From: Bordetella sp. H567
GTDB lineage: Bacteria > Pseudomonadota > Gammaproteobacteria > Burkholderiales > Burkholderiaceae_B
Reading direction: 5' to 3'
Assembly: GCF_001704295.1 (NCBI RefSeq)
Contig: NZ_CP012334.1
Location: forward strand, 5,096,084 to 5,160,083
DNA: 64,000 nt
Position 1 is the first letter of the stretch; the number at the start of each line of letters is the position of its first letter. The position numbers were made by a program, and so were the translations under genes. Shown one piece after another: positions 35,321 through 42,827 of this stretch. Under the pieces are notes generated by a model. It was not told the origin of the DNA. It saw only the letters and a list, made by a program, of their open reading frames with translations, and ran no database searches.

Positions 35321-36789
35321 TTTGCCTTGGCGGGCTCGACTCCGGACGGCGTGATGGTCATGCGTTCGGTGGCCGAGTCCGCGGCGGGGCGGGCGGCGGC
35401 CTGCGGGCCGCCGGCCTTGTCGTTGGATGCCGTTTTGGGCACCGCTTTCTGGATCGGCTTGCCATCCAGCAGGTTCACCGCCTGCTTCAGCTGGAAGTCT
35501 TCCTTGCCGCCGAATTCGAAGGTCTTGGGCAGTTCGATGTTGGCCGGATCGTTCGCTGATTTCACCTCGCCGTTCGGCGCCTGCTGATTGGCCAGGTGGC
35601 GCTGCAGGTCGGCTTCGCGCGGCAGGCGGAACAGGTCTCCCGTGGCGGTGTCCGCAACCACGTAGTCCGGCTCGATGCCCGTGGCCTGGATGGAGCGGCC
35701 GTTGGGCGTGAAATAGCGCGAGGTGGTCAGCTTGATGGCCGTATCCTCGCTCAAGGGCAGGATGACCTGGACCGAGCCCTTGCCGAAGGTGCGGTTGCCC
35801 ATCACCTTGGCGCGCTTGTGGTCCTGCAGCGCGCCCGCGACGATTTCCGAGGCCGATGCGGAACCCACGTTCACCAGCACGACCATGGGAACGGTCTTGA
35901 CCCAGCCCGGCAGGCCGGACAGGTAGTTGCCTTCGCCACGCGCGTACTCGGCCGGCGTGCCCAGGTACTTGTGACGCGCGTCCGGCGTGCGGCCGTCGGT
36001 GGAGACCACCAGGGAGTCCGCCGGCAGGAAGGCCGCAGCCACGCCGATGGCGCTGGTCAGCAGGCCGCCTGGATCGTTGCGCAGATCGAGGACCAGCGCG
36101 CGCGGCGGCTGCTTCGCGCCCAGTTCGGCGAGCTGGCGCGCCATGTCGGCGCCCGTTTTTTCCTGGAACTGCGCGATGCGCACGTAGCCGACGTTGCCGT
36201 CCAGCATCTTGCTGCGCACGCTGCGCACCTTGATGACGTCGCGCACGATGCGCAGCACGATGGGCTGCGGATGGTCCGCGCGCATGACGGTCAGCGTGAT
36301 CGGCGTCTTGGGCGCGCCGCGCATCAACTTGACCGCGTCGTTCAGCGACATGCCCTTGGTGGGTGTGTCGTTGATCTTGGTGATGAGATCGCCCGCCATG
36401 ACGCCGGCGCGCGCGGCCGGCGTATCCTCGATGGGCGAAATGACCTTCACATAGCCGTCCTCGGCGCCGACCTCGATGCCCAGGCCGCCGAATTCGCCTT
36501 GCGTGGCGGTCTGCATATCGCGATAGGCATCGGCATCCAGATACGCGGAGTGCGGATCCAGGCCCGACACCATGCCGGATATGGCGTTATCGATCAGCGT
36601 CTTGTCGTCGACAGGCTCGACGTAGTTATTCTTGATGGCGCCGAAAACGCTGGTGAATTGGCGCAGTTCGTCCAGGGGCAAGGGGCTGCCGCCACGCTGC
36701 GCGACCGCGGTCACGCCGACGCTGAGCAAAACCCCGGCGACCACGCCGATCGACACCAGGCCGAAACTACGAAACTTGCGAGTGCTCAT
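35317..36789 (-). CDS. ctpA: S41-family C-terminal processing peptidase (CtpA)
   Basis: A 490-aa exported serine protease. An N-terminal anchor (FGLVSIGVVAGVLLSVGVTAV) precedes the cap helices, a PDZ domain (about 100-180, with GGLGIEVG and AGVMAGDLITKIND) and the S41 core. The catalytic Ser is in NVGSASASEIVAGAL and the Lys in GNRTFGKGSVQ. The last ~90 residues are polar and probably disordered. AGGAAG precedes the ATG. It sits 33 bp after envC. Confidence 0.95.
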   Translation of the reverse strand: MSTRKFRSFGLVSIGVVAGVLLSVGVTAVAQRGGSPLPLDELRQFTSVFGAIKNNYVEPVDDKTLIDNAISGMVSGLDPHSAYLDADAYRDMQTATQGEFGGLGIEVGAEDGYVKVISPIEDTPAARAGVMAGDLITKINDTPTKGMSLNDAVKLMRGAPKTPITLTVMRADHPQPIVLRIVRDVIKVRSVRSKMLDGNVGYVRIAQFQEKTGADMARQLAELGAKQPPRALVLDLRNDPGGLLTSAIGVAAAFLPADSLVVSTDGRTPDARHKYLGTPAEYARGEGNYLSGLPGWVKTVPMVVLVNVGSASASEIVAGALQDHKRAKVMGNRTFGKGSVQVILPLSEDTAIKLTTSRYFTPNGRSIQATGIEPDYVVADTATGDLFRLPREADLQRHLANQQAPNGEVKSANDPANIELPKTFEFGGKEDFQLKQAVNLLDGKPIQKAVPKTASNDKAGGPQAAARPAADSATERMTITPSGVEPAKAK

Positions 36790-36822
36790 GCACACTTCCT
36801 GAATTGGTTTAGCCAAACGCTT

Positions 36823-38403
36823 CTACTGGGCCAACCACTGGGCTGGGTCCACCGGCGCGCCGCCATGACGAATTTCAAAGTATAGGCCCGATTCCACCTG
36901 GCCGCCTGTCGCACCGGCCGAGGCGATAGTGTCCCCCGCCGCGACGTGATCGCCGACCTGCTTGAGCAGGGATTGGTTATAGGCATACACCGTCATATAT
37001 TGCTGACCGTGATCCACGATGATGAGGTTGCCGAAGCCGCGCAGCCAATTGGCGTAAACCACGGTACCGGGGGCGACGGCATGCACGGGCGTGCCTTCGG
37101 GCACGCGCAGCACGATGCCGCGCCACACACCGCCGTCCGGACGGCCCAGGCCGAAACGGCCCTGGACGGTCGCGCCCTGCACCGGCACGGGCAGCCCCTG
37201 GCGCAAACCGCGGCCAGCCGGCGGTTGCGGGCGCGCCGCGGCGGTTTGCGGGGCGCTCGCGGGTTCAGGTGGCTTTAAGCCTTCTATATTGCCGCGCGCC
37301 ACGGGCAGGCCGGCCTGCGCGGCGCGGCGCGCGGCGGCCTCCGCATCGTCGGCCTGCTTGGCCGCGGCCGCGGCCTGCTTGTCGGCCGCGGCGGCTGCCT
37401 CGGCATCCCGCCGGGCCGCGGTTTCGACTTGTTCGCGGGCTTGGCTCGCCTCCTTGGCCTCTTGCGCGCGGCGCGCGGCCTCGGCCGCCTTGCGCGCATC
37501 GTCGGCGCGCCTGCGCGCTTCTTCCGCCTTGCGGCGCGCTTCTTCCAGCGCCTGCCGCCGCGCTTCCTCGGCCTTGCGGGCGGCTTCCGCTTCCGCCTTG
37601 CGCCGGGCCTCCTCCGCCTTGCGGCGGGCTTCTTCCGCCTTGCGCGCTTCCTCGGCCTGTTTTTCGATGGCGGCCTGCAGGTCGTCGATCAGGCGGGTCA
37701 TGCGCTGATCGTCGCGGCCCAATTTCACGGCTTCTTCACGCTGCGCGTTGATCTGTCCTTCCAGTCGCGCCAGCACGCTGGCGCGCTCCTTTTGCTGCGC
37801 TACCAGTTGCGCCTTCTGGTCGGCGGTTTCCTTGACGACCTGCGCGATTTCCTGTCGCCGCGCATCGGCCTGGCCTTGCAGGCGGGCAAGCTCGTCCAGG
37901 TCGCGTCGCAGCGCCTGCACCGCTTCGGCCCGCGCCTGGGAGACGTAGCCCAGGTAGGCGAGGTTGCGCCCCAGCTGCTGCGGATCGTCGCCGGAAAGCA
38001 AGGCGGTCCAGGGCGACAGGCCGCTGGTGTACTGGGCGCGCAATTGGCGGGCGAGTTCTTCGCGGCGCTGGGCCAGCACGGCCTGCTGCGCCGTCATCTG
38101 GCGCTCCAGGCCGGCCAGGTCGGCTTCGGCCTGCTTGCTCTGCACGGCCAGTTCGGCCAGGCGCCGGTTGATCTGGGAGATGGCGGTTTCGGATTGGCGC
38201 AGGGCATCGGCGGCTTCCTTGCGCGCCGATTCGCGTTCATCGATGGTTTTCTGCAGCGACTGTATGCGCTCACGCAGCGCGGATTGCTGGCGCTGCGCCT
38301 CGGTCTGCTTTTCGGCGAGATCCGCCGGCGCCGCGCATACGCCGCCGGCGGCCAGCGCCAGCGTCAGCGCGGCTGCCCTCCACCCCCTTGCCGCCAGCTG
38401 CAT
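36823..38403 (-). CDS. envC: EnvC-like murein hydrolase activator (degenerate LytM domain)
   Basis: A 526-aa exported protein. It has a signal peptide (LTLALAAGGVCAA), then about 320 residues of coiled coil. The stretch at roughly 245-350 is almost only Ala, Glu, Arg and Lys in repeats of EARRKAEEARR type. A proline-rich linker and a LytM/M23 domain close the protein. Zinc ligands of active M23 enzymes are missing: YAYNQ replaces YAHL, LYFEIR replaces HFEIR, and the first H-x3-D motif is absent. As in E. coli EnvC, it should activate amidases rather than cut murein. It is 3 bp downstream of gpmA. Confidence 0.9.
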   Translation of the reverse strand: MQLAARGWRAAALTLALAAGGVCAAPADLAEKQTEAQRQQSALRERIQSLQKTIDERESARKEAADALRQSETAISQINRRLAELAVQSKQAEADLAGLERQMTAQQAVLAQRREELARQLRAQYTSGLSPWTALLSGDDPQQLGRNLAYLGYVSQARAEAVQALRRDLDELARLQGQADARRQEIAQVVKETADQKAQLVAQQKERASVLARLEGQINAQREEAVKLGRDDQRMTRLIDDLQAAIEKQAEEARKAEEARRKAEEARRKAEAEAARKAEEARRQALEEARRKAEEARRRADDARKAAEAARRAQEAKEASQAREQVETAARRDAEAAAAADKQAAAAAKQADDAEAAARRAAQAGLPVARGNIEGLKPPEPASAPQTAAARPQPPAGRGLRQGLPVPVQGATVQGRFGLGRPDGGVWRGIVLRVPEGTPVHAVAPGTVVYANWLRGFGNLIIVDHGQQYMTVYAYNQSLLKQVGDHVAAGDTIASAGATGGQVESGLYFEIRHGGAPVDPAQWLAQ

Positions 38404-38406
38404 CGA

Positions 38407-39159
38407 TCAGGCCTTTTTCGCCTTGCCCTGGGCGGCCACGGCCGCCATGGCGGCCTCGATTTCAGCGGGGTCGCCCAGGTAGTAGTGGCGCTGCGGGCGC
38501 AAATCGTCGTCCAGCTCATACACCAGCGGCTGGCCGGTGGGAATGTTCAGCCCGACGATATCGTCGTCGGAAATACCATCCAGGTGCTTGATCAAGGCGC
38601 GCAGGCTGTTGCCGTGGGCGGAGATCAGCACGCGGCGGCCGGAACGGATGGCGGGGGCGATGGAGTCGTTCCAGAAAGGCAGAACGCGCGCGACCGTATC
38701 CTTCAGGCATTCCGTGGCGGGCAGTTGGTCCGCCGGGATGCGGGCGTAGCGGTTGTCGAAGCGCGGATGGCGCGGATCGTCCAGCGGGATGGCGTCCGGC
38801 GCGATGGCGTAGGCGCGGCGCCAGATCAATACCTGCTCGTCGCCGAACTTGGCCGCGGTCTCGGCCTTGTTCAGGCCTTGCAAGGCGCCGTAATGCCGCT
38901 CGTTCAGGCGCCAGCTGTTCCCGACGGGGGTATACATGGCGTCCATGGCATCCAGGGCGATCCAGAGCGTGCGGATGGCACGCTTCAGGACGGAGGTGTA
39001 GGCCAGGTCGAAGGTATAGCCCTCGCGCTTGAGGAGTTCGCCGGCGGCGCGCGCCTGTTCACGGCCGGTATCCGTGAGGTCCACGTCGGTCCAGCCGGTG
39101 AAGCGGTTTTCCAGGTTCCACTGGCTTTCGCCATGGCGCATCAGAACGAGTTTGTGCAT
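38407..39159 (-). CDS. gpmA: 2,3-bisphosphoglycerate-dependent phosphoglycerate mutase
   Basis: A 250-aa glycolytic enzyme. [20 protein letters not shown] contains the phospho-His; [14 protein letters not shown] and [15 protein letters not shown] contain the other catalytic residues. It is full length and starts [12 protein letters not shown] at 39159. First gene of the gpmA-envC-ctpA-moeB-like unit and divergent from the rhodanese gene. Confidence 0.97.
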   Translation of the reverse strand: MHKLVLMRHGESQWNLENRFTGWTDVDLTDTGREQARAAGELLKREGYTFDLAYTSVLKRAIRTLWIALDAMDAMYTPVGNSWRLNERHYGALQGLNKAETAAKFGDEQVLIWRRAYAIAPDAIPLDDPRHPRFDNRYARIPADQLPATECLKDTVARVLPFWNDSIAPAIRSGRRVLISAHGNSLRALIKHLDGISDDDIVGLNIPTGQPLVYELDDDLRPQRHYYLGDPAEIEAAMAAVAAQGKAKKA

Positions 39160-39319
39160 AGTGCGGGTCGCTTGAAACGGAGTTGAAAGATGCCGGGATG
39201 GCATCATTTTATAATTGCAAGGTTATGCCCCTTCCGGACCCTTGCGTGCGAACGCCCGGACCGGCGGCTCCCGATGGGCGGTTTACCCGCCCATTAACCG
39301 TCATATTTCAGGACGTTCC

Positions 39320-39742
39320 GTGGATTTTCTGCATTTTCTGCTAAGCCAGAACAACATTTTCATCGTCGCCGCAGCGATCGTATCCGGCATCATGCTGGCC
39401 ATTCCGGCGCTGCGCAAGAGCGGCGGCGGATCAGCCGTCGACACGGCGCAAGCCATCCAGATGGTGAACCAGCGCCAGGCCGTTTGGGTGGACGTGCGGC
39501 CCGCCGAACAATACCAGGCGGGGCACATCGCCCAGGCACGGAGCGTGCCGGCCACGGACCTGGAAAAGAAATCCGCGGGTCTGCCCAAGAACAAGCCGCT
39601 GGTCGTGGTGTGCGAACACGGCCGCGACGCCAGTCGGGCCGTGGCCAAGCTGAAAGCGCAGGGCTTCGCCGAAGTGGTGGCCCTGCAAGGCGGCATGAAG
39701 GCCTGGAGCCAGGCGGGCCTGCCCGTCACCCAGAAGGCCTGA
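39320..39742 (+). CDS. Membrane-anchored rhodanese-like protein
   Basis: A 140-aa protein with one N-terminal membrane helix (NIFIVAAAIVSGIMLAIPAL) and a cytoplasmic single rhodanese domain: VWVDVRPAEQYQAGHI, catalytic Cys in VVVCEHGRDAS and LQGGMKAWSQAGLPV. It resembles YibN, which sits beside grxC-secB in other proteobacteria. The start is GTG at 39320 with AGGA 6 bp upstream; no ATG fits. Confidence 0.9.
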   Translation: MDFLHFLLSQNNIFIVAAAIVSGIMLAIPALRKSGGGSAVDTAQAIQMVNQRQAVWVDVRPAEQYQAGHIAQARSVPATDLEKKSAGLPKNKPLVVVCEHGRDASRAVAKLKAQGFAEVVALQGGMKAWSQAGLPVTQKA

Positions 39743-39801
39743 GCAGGCCCGCCGCGCGCCAGCACCCGCTTCGTCCGTTTTCAACGTAGAGAACCGCCAC
39801 G

Positions 39802-40056
39802 ATGAAAAAAGTCCTGATGTACAGCACCGCCGTCTGTCCGTATTGCATCCGCGCCGAAGCCCTGCTGAAGCAGCGCGGCGTTGCCGAGATCGAAAAAATC
39901 CGTGTGGACCTCGATCCCTCCCAGCGCGACGTGATGATCCAGCGCACGGGGCGCCGCACGGTGCCGCAGATCTATATCGGCGATACCCATGTGGGCGGAT
40001 ACGACGACCTGGCGGCGCTGGACCGTGCCGACAAGCTCGTCCCCCTGCTGGGCTGA
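39802..40056 (+). CDS. grxC: Glutaredoxin 3
   Basis: An 84-aa glutaredoxin with the dithiol active site CPYC (AVCPYCIRAEALLKQRG), the GSH-binding cis-Pro segment RTVPQIYIGD and GGYDDLAAL. It reduces disulfides with glutathione. It lies 59 bp after the rhodanese gene and 75 bp before secB. Confidence 0.96.
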   Translation: MKKVLMYSTAVCPYCIRAEALLKQRGVAEIEKIRVDLDPSQRDVMIQRTGRRTVPQIYIGDTHVGGYDDLAALDRADKLVPLLG

Positions 40057-40131
40057 ATTTCCAGCGCCGTCCCGGCGGACGGCGCACCCTTTGCCTGACC
40101 AGGCTTTACCCCCTACCTTTCCGGAATTCTC

Positions 40132-40650
40132 ATGGCTGATCAAACCAACCAGCAAGCGGGCGACGACGCTCCGTCGTTCAATCTGCAGCGCGTCTACCTG
40201 AAGGACCTGTCGCTGGAAATGCCCAATGCGCCGCACGTATTCCTGGAACAGGAGACGCCCCAGGTCGAAGTCAACATCAACGTGGGCGGCCAGCGCCTGA
40301 CCGAAACCCTGTTCGAATCCACCGTCACCGTCACCGTCACGACGCGCATCGCCGACAAGGTGCTTTACCTGGTGGAAGGCACGCAGGCCGGTATTTTCGA
40401 ACTGGCGAATATCCCGGCCGAACAGCTGGACCCGCTGCTGGGCATCGTTTGCCCCACCATGGTCTACCCCTACCTGCGCGCCAACATCGCCGACGCCATT
40501 ACGCGCACGTCGCTGCCCGCGCTGCATCTGGCCGAGGTGAACTTCCAGGCCTTGTACGAGCAGCGCATCGCGGAACTGCAGCAGCAGCAATCGCAGCAAT
40601 CCGGCAATGACTCCGGCATCATCCTGCCGCCCAATGTCACCCGCCAATAA
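40132..40650 (+). CDS. secB: Protein-export chaperone SecB
   Basis: A 172-aa tetrameric chaperone. Conserved core: [57 protein letters not shown] and FPPL-equivalent [11 protein letters not shown]. Long polar N- and C-tails ([13 protein letters not shown]) as in other betaproteobacteria. gpsA begins inside its last 17 bases. Confidence 0.97.
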   Translation: MADQTNQQAGDDAPSFNLQRVYLKDLSLEMPNAPHVFLEQETPQVEVNINVGGQRLTETLFESTVTVTVTTRIADKVLYLVEGTQAGIFELANIPAEQLDPLLGIVCPTMVYPYLRANIADAITRTSLPALHLAEVNFQALYEQRIAELQQQQSQQSGNDSGIILPPNVTRQ

Positions 40651-41737
40651 CAGCCACGAAACGCAGCCTCCTTCCGCGGCCCGGCTTGCCCCGCCGCGGG
40701 TCGCAGTGCTGGGCGCCGGCAGTTGGGGAACGGCGCTGGCGGCGGTGGCCGCGCGCCGCCGTCCCACATTGCTGTGGGCGCGCCAGGCCGCGCAAGCCGA
40801 CGCCATGCGCGCGACACACGAAAACGCCCGGTATCTTCCGGGCGTTTCTTTGCCGCCCTCCTTGGATATCGACAGCAACCTGGACCAGGCGCTGGCCCGC
40901 ACGGCTGCGGACGGCGGCGTCCCGCTGCTCATCCTGGGCGTGCCGGTGGCCGGCCTGGATGCCATGTGCCGGGAGCTGGCGCGGCGCCTGCCCTCGCTGG
41001 GCTGCGCGGGCTGGCATGTCGTGTGGACCTGCAAGGGCTTCGACGAAGAACAGGGCCGCCTGCCGCATGAGGTCGCGCGCGCGTCGCTGGGCAAGTTGCC
41101 CGGCATCAGCGTGGGCGTGTTGTCCGGGCCCAGCTTCGCGCGCGAGGTCGCCCAGGGCTTGCCCGTGGGATTGACGGTCGCCAGCAGCGACGCCGGGCTC
41201 TGCGCGGCCGCCACGACCGCCTTGCATGGCGGCGCCGTGCGGGTCTATGCCGGATCCGACATCGTGGGCGTGGAGGTCGGCGGCGCGATGAAGAACATCA
41301 TTTCCATCGCTTGCGGCGTATCGGACGGCTTGATGCTGGGGACCAACGCCCGCGCGGCGCTGATTACCCGCGGCCTGGCCGAAATGACTCGGCTGGGCAT
41401 CGCACTGGGCGCACGCGCCGATACGTTTTCCGGCCTGACCGGCCTGGGCGACCTGGTGCTGACCGCCACGGGAGAGCTGTCGCGCAACCGCCGCGTGGGC
41501 CTGGAGATCGGCGCCGGCCGCAAGCTGGACGAAATCCTGGCCGGCGGGATGACCGCGGAAGGCGTGCGCGCGGCCCGGTCCGCCCTGGCACGCGCGCGTG
41601 CATTGAATGTCGACCTGCCTATCACCGCCGCCGTCTGCGCGGTCCTGTTCGACGGCGTGTCGCCCATGACGGCCGTTTCCACCCTGCTGGCGCGCGACGC
41701 CCGCCCGGAAAGCGGCGACTTGCGCGTACCTGATTAG
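40634..41737 (+). CDS. gpsA: Glycerol-3-phosphate dehydrogenase [NAD(P)+]
   Basis: A 367-aa enzyme making sn-glycerol-3-phosphate for phospholipids. It has [19 protein letters not shown], the catalytic Lys in [15 protein letters not shown], and [20 protein letters not shown]. An N-terminal extension of about 20 residues precedes the Rossmann fold. The ATG at 40634 overlaps secB by 17 bp, indicating coupling. Confidence 0.95.
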   Translation: MSPANNSHETQPPSAARLAPPRVAVLGAGSWGTALAAVAARRRPTLLWARQAAQADAMRATHENARYLPGVSLPPSLDIDSNLDQALARTAADGGVPLLILGVPVAGLDAMCRELARRLPSLGCAGWHVVWTCKGFDEEQGRLPHEVARASLGKLPGISVGVLSGPSFAREVAQGLPVGLTVASSDAGLCAAATTALHGGAVRVYAGSDIVGVEVGGAMKNIISIACGVSDGLMLGTNARAALITRGLAEMTRLGIALGARADTFSGLTGLGDLVLTATGELSRNRRVGLEIGAGRKLDEILAGGMTAEGVRAARSALARARALNVDLPITAAVCAVLFDGVSPMTAVSTLLARDARPESGDLRVPD

Positions 41738-41783
41738 AGCGGTCGCCCGCAGCGGCCGACGCATTTACCCAAAGGAGAAATCG

Positions 41784-42791
41784 ATGTTCCAGTCCGCCCC
41801 CCGCCGCCGCGGCACGCGCATGCCCCGGTTGTGGCTGGCCCTGGCCAGTCTTGTGGCCGCCCTGACGGGCGGCGCACCCGCCCATGCGGAATGGCCGGAG
41901 CACCCCATAGACCTTATCGTGCCCTTCCCGGCCGGCTCCTCTCCCGACCTGCTGGCCCGCATCGTGTCGGAGCCGCTTTCGCAAGCGCTGGGCAAGCCCA
42001 TCATCGTGCAGAACAAGCCAGGTGCCGGCGGCAATATCGGCACCCGCCTGGCCGCCGAAGCCAAGCCGGACGGCTATACGATGCTGTTCACGATCAACGG
42101 GCCGCTGACGACGGCACCGACGCTGTATCGCAAGACGCTGGGCTACGATCCCTTCACCGATCTGGCGCCCGTCACGCTGGTGGCCACCAGTCCGAATGTG
42201 CTGGTGGTGCCCAGCAACCTGCATATCAAGACAGTGGAACAGTTCGTGAAGCTGGCCAAGGAGAAGCCGGGCGCGCTGAACTATGGCTCCGTGGGCCCGG
42301 GCAGCGCGTCGCAGCTGGCCATGGAAATGTTCAAGGGCCTGGCCGGGCTGGATATCGCGCATATCCCCTACCCCGGCTTCCCCCAGGTGATCAGCGCCAT
42401 CATTGCCGGCGACATCCAATCGTCGTTCATGGTGCCGGCGATCGCCATGCCGCAGGCGCGCAATGGCAAGGCAACGGTATTGGCCGTGACCAGCCTGGAA
42501 CGCGCCGAGACGCTGCCCGACGTGCCCACCATGGCCGAGCAGGGTTACCCCGGCTTCGAAGCGATCTCCTGGGACGCCATCCTGGTACCGGCGGGCACGC
42601 CCAGCGGTATCGTGGACCGCTTGAACAGCGAACTGGCGCGCATCATCAGCAGCGACAAGGTGCGCGAGCAGATGGCAGTGCAGTACTTCACGCCGGCGCC
42701 GTCGTCGCCGGAGCAGTTGAGCACTCGCATGCGCGATGAAAAAGCACGTTGGGACGCGGTGATCCAGAAGCTGAATCTGTCGCTGGACTGA
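41784..42791 (+). CDS. Bug-family tripartite tricarboxylate transporter receptor (TctC-like)
   Basis: A 335-aa periplasmic solute-binding protein. The signal peptide is long (RMPRLWLALASLVAALTGG, cleavage after AHA). Bug signatures: IDLIVPFPAGSSPDLLARI, VQNKPGAGGNIGT, YGSVGPGSASQLAMEMF and LPDVPTMAEQGYPGF. Such receptors are greatly expanded in Bordetella and usually bind small carboxylates, often without a linked transporter, as here. AAGGAG lies 6 bp before the ATG. A hairpin overlaps its stop codon. Confidence 0.95.
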   Translation: MFQSAPRRRGTRMPRLWLALASLVAALTGGAPAHAEWPEHPIDLIVPFPAGSSPDLLARIVSEPLSQALGKPIIVQNKPGAGGNIGTRLAAEAKPDGYTMLFTINGPLTTAPTLYRKTLGYDPFTDLAPVTLVATSPNVLVVPSNLHIKTVEQFVKLAKEKPGALNYGSVGPGSASQLAMEMFKGLAGLDIAHIPYPGFPQVISAIIAGDIQSSFMVPAIAMPQARNGKATVLAVTSLERAETLPDVPTMAEQGYPGFEAISWDAILVPAGTPSGIVDRLNSELARIISSDKVREQMAVQYFTPAPSSPEQLSTRMRDEKARWDAVIQKLNLSLD

Positions 42792-42816
42792 TCGCGGGGG
42801 CCCTCCCCCCGCGATC
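42790..42816. terminator. Hairpin between Bug gene and convergent orphan gene
   Basis: GATCGCGGGGG (42790-42800) pairs perfectly with CCCCCGCGATC (42806-42816). The left arm includes the last two bases of the Bug stop codon. The stem ends 11 bp before the convergent gene's stop, so it can serve both directions. There is no T-run. Confidence 0.5.
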
Positions 42817-42827
42817 ATGCCCCGCAC

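Noticed and set aside
38930-38935. Additional GTATAC hexamers at 38930-38935 (in gpmA) and 643-648 (in the GlcG-like gene)
   Set aside because: Inside coding sequence and without the CTAGGG partner or the extended GCACATT flank, so taken as chance.
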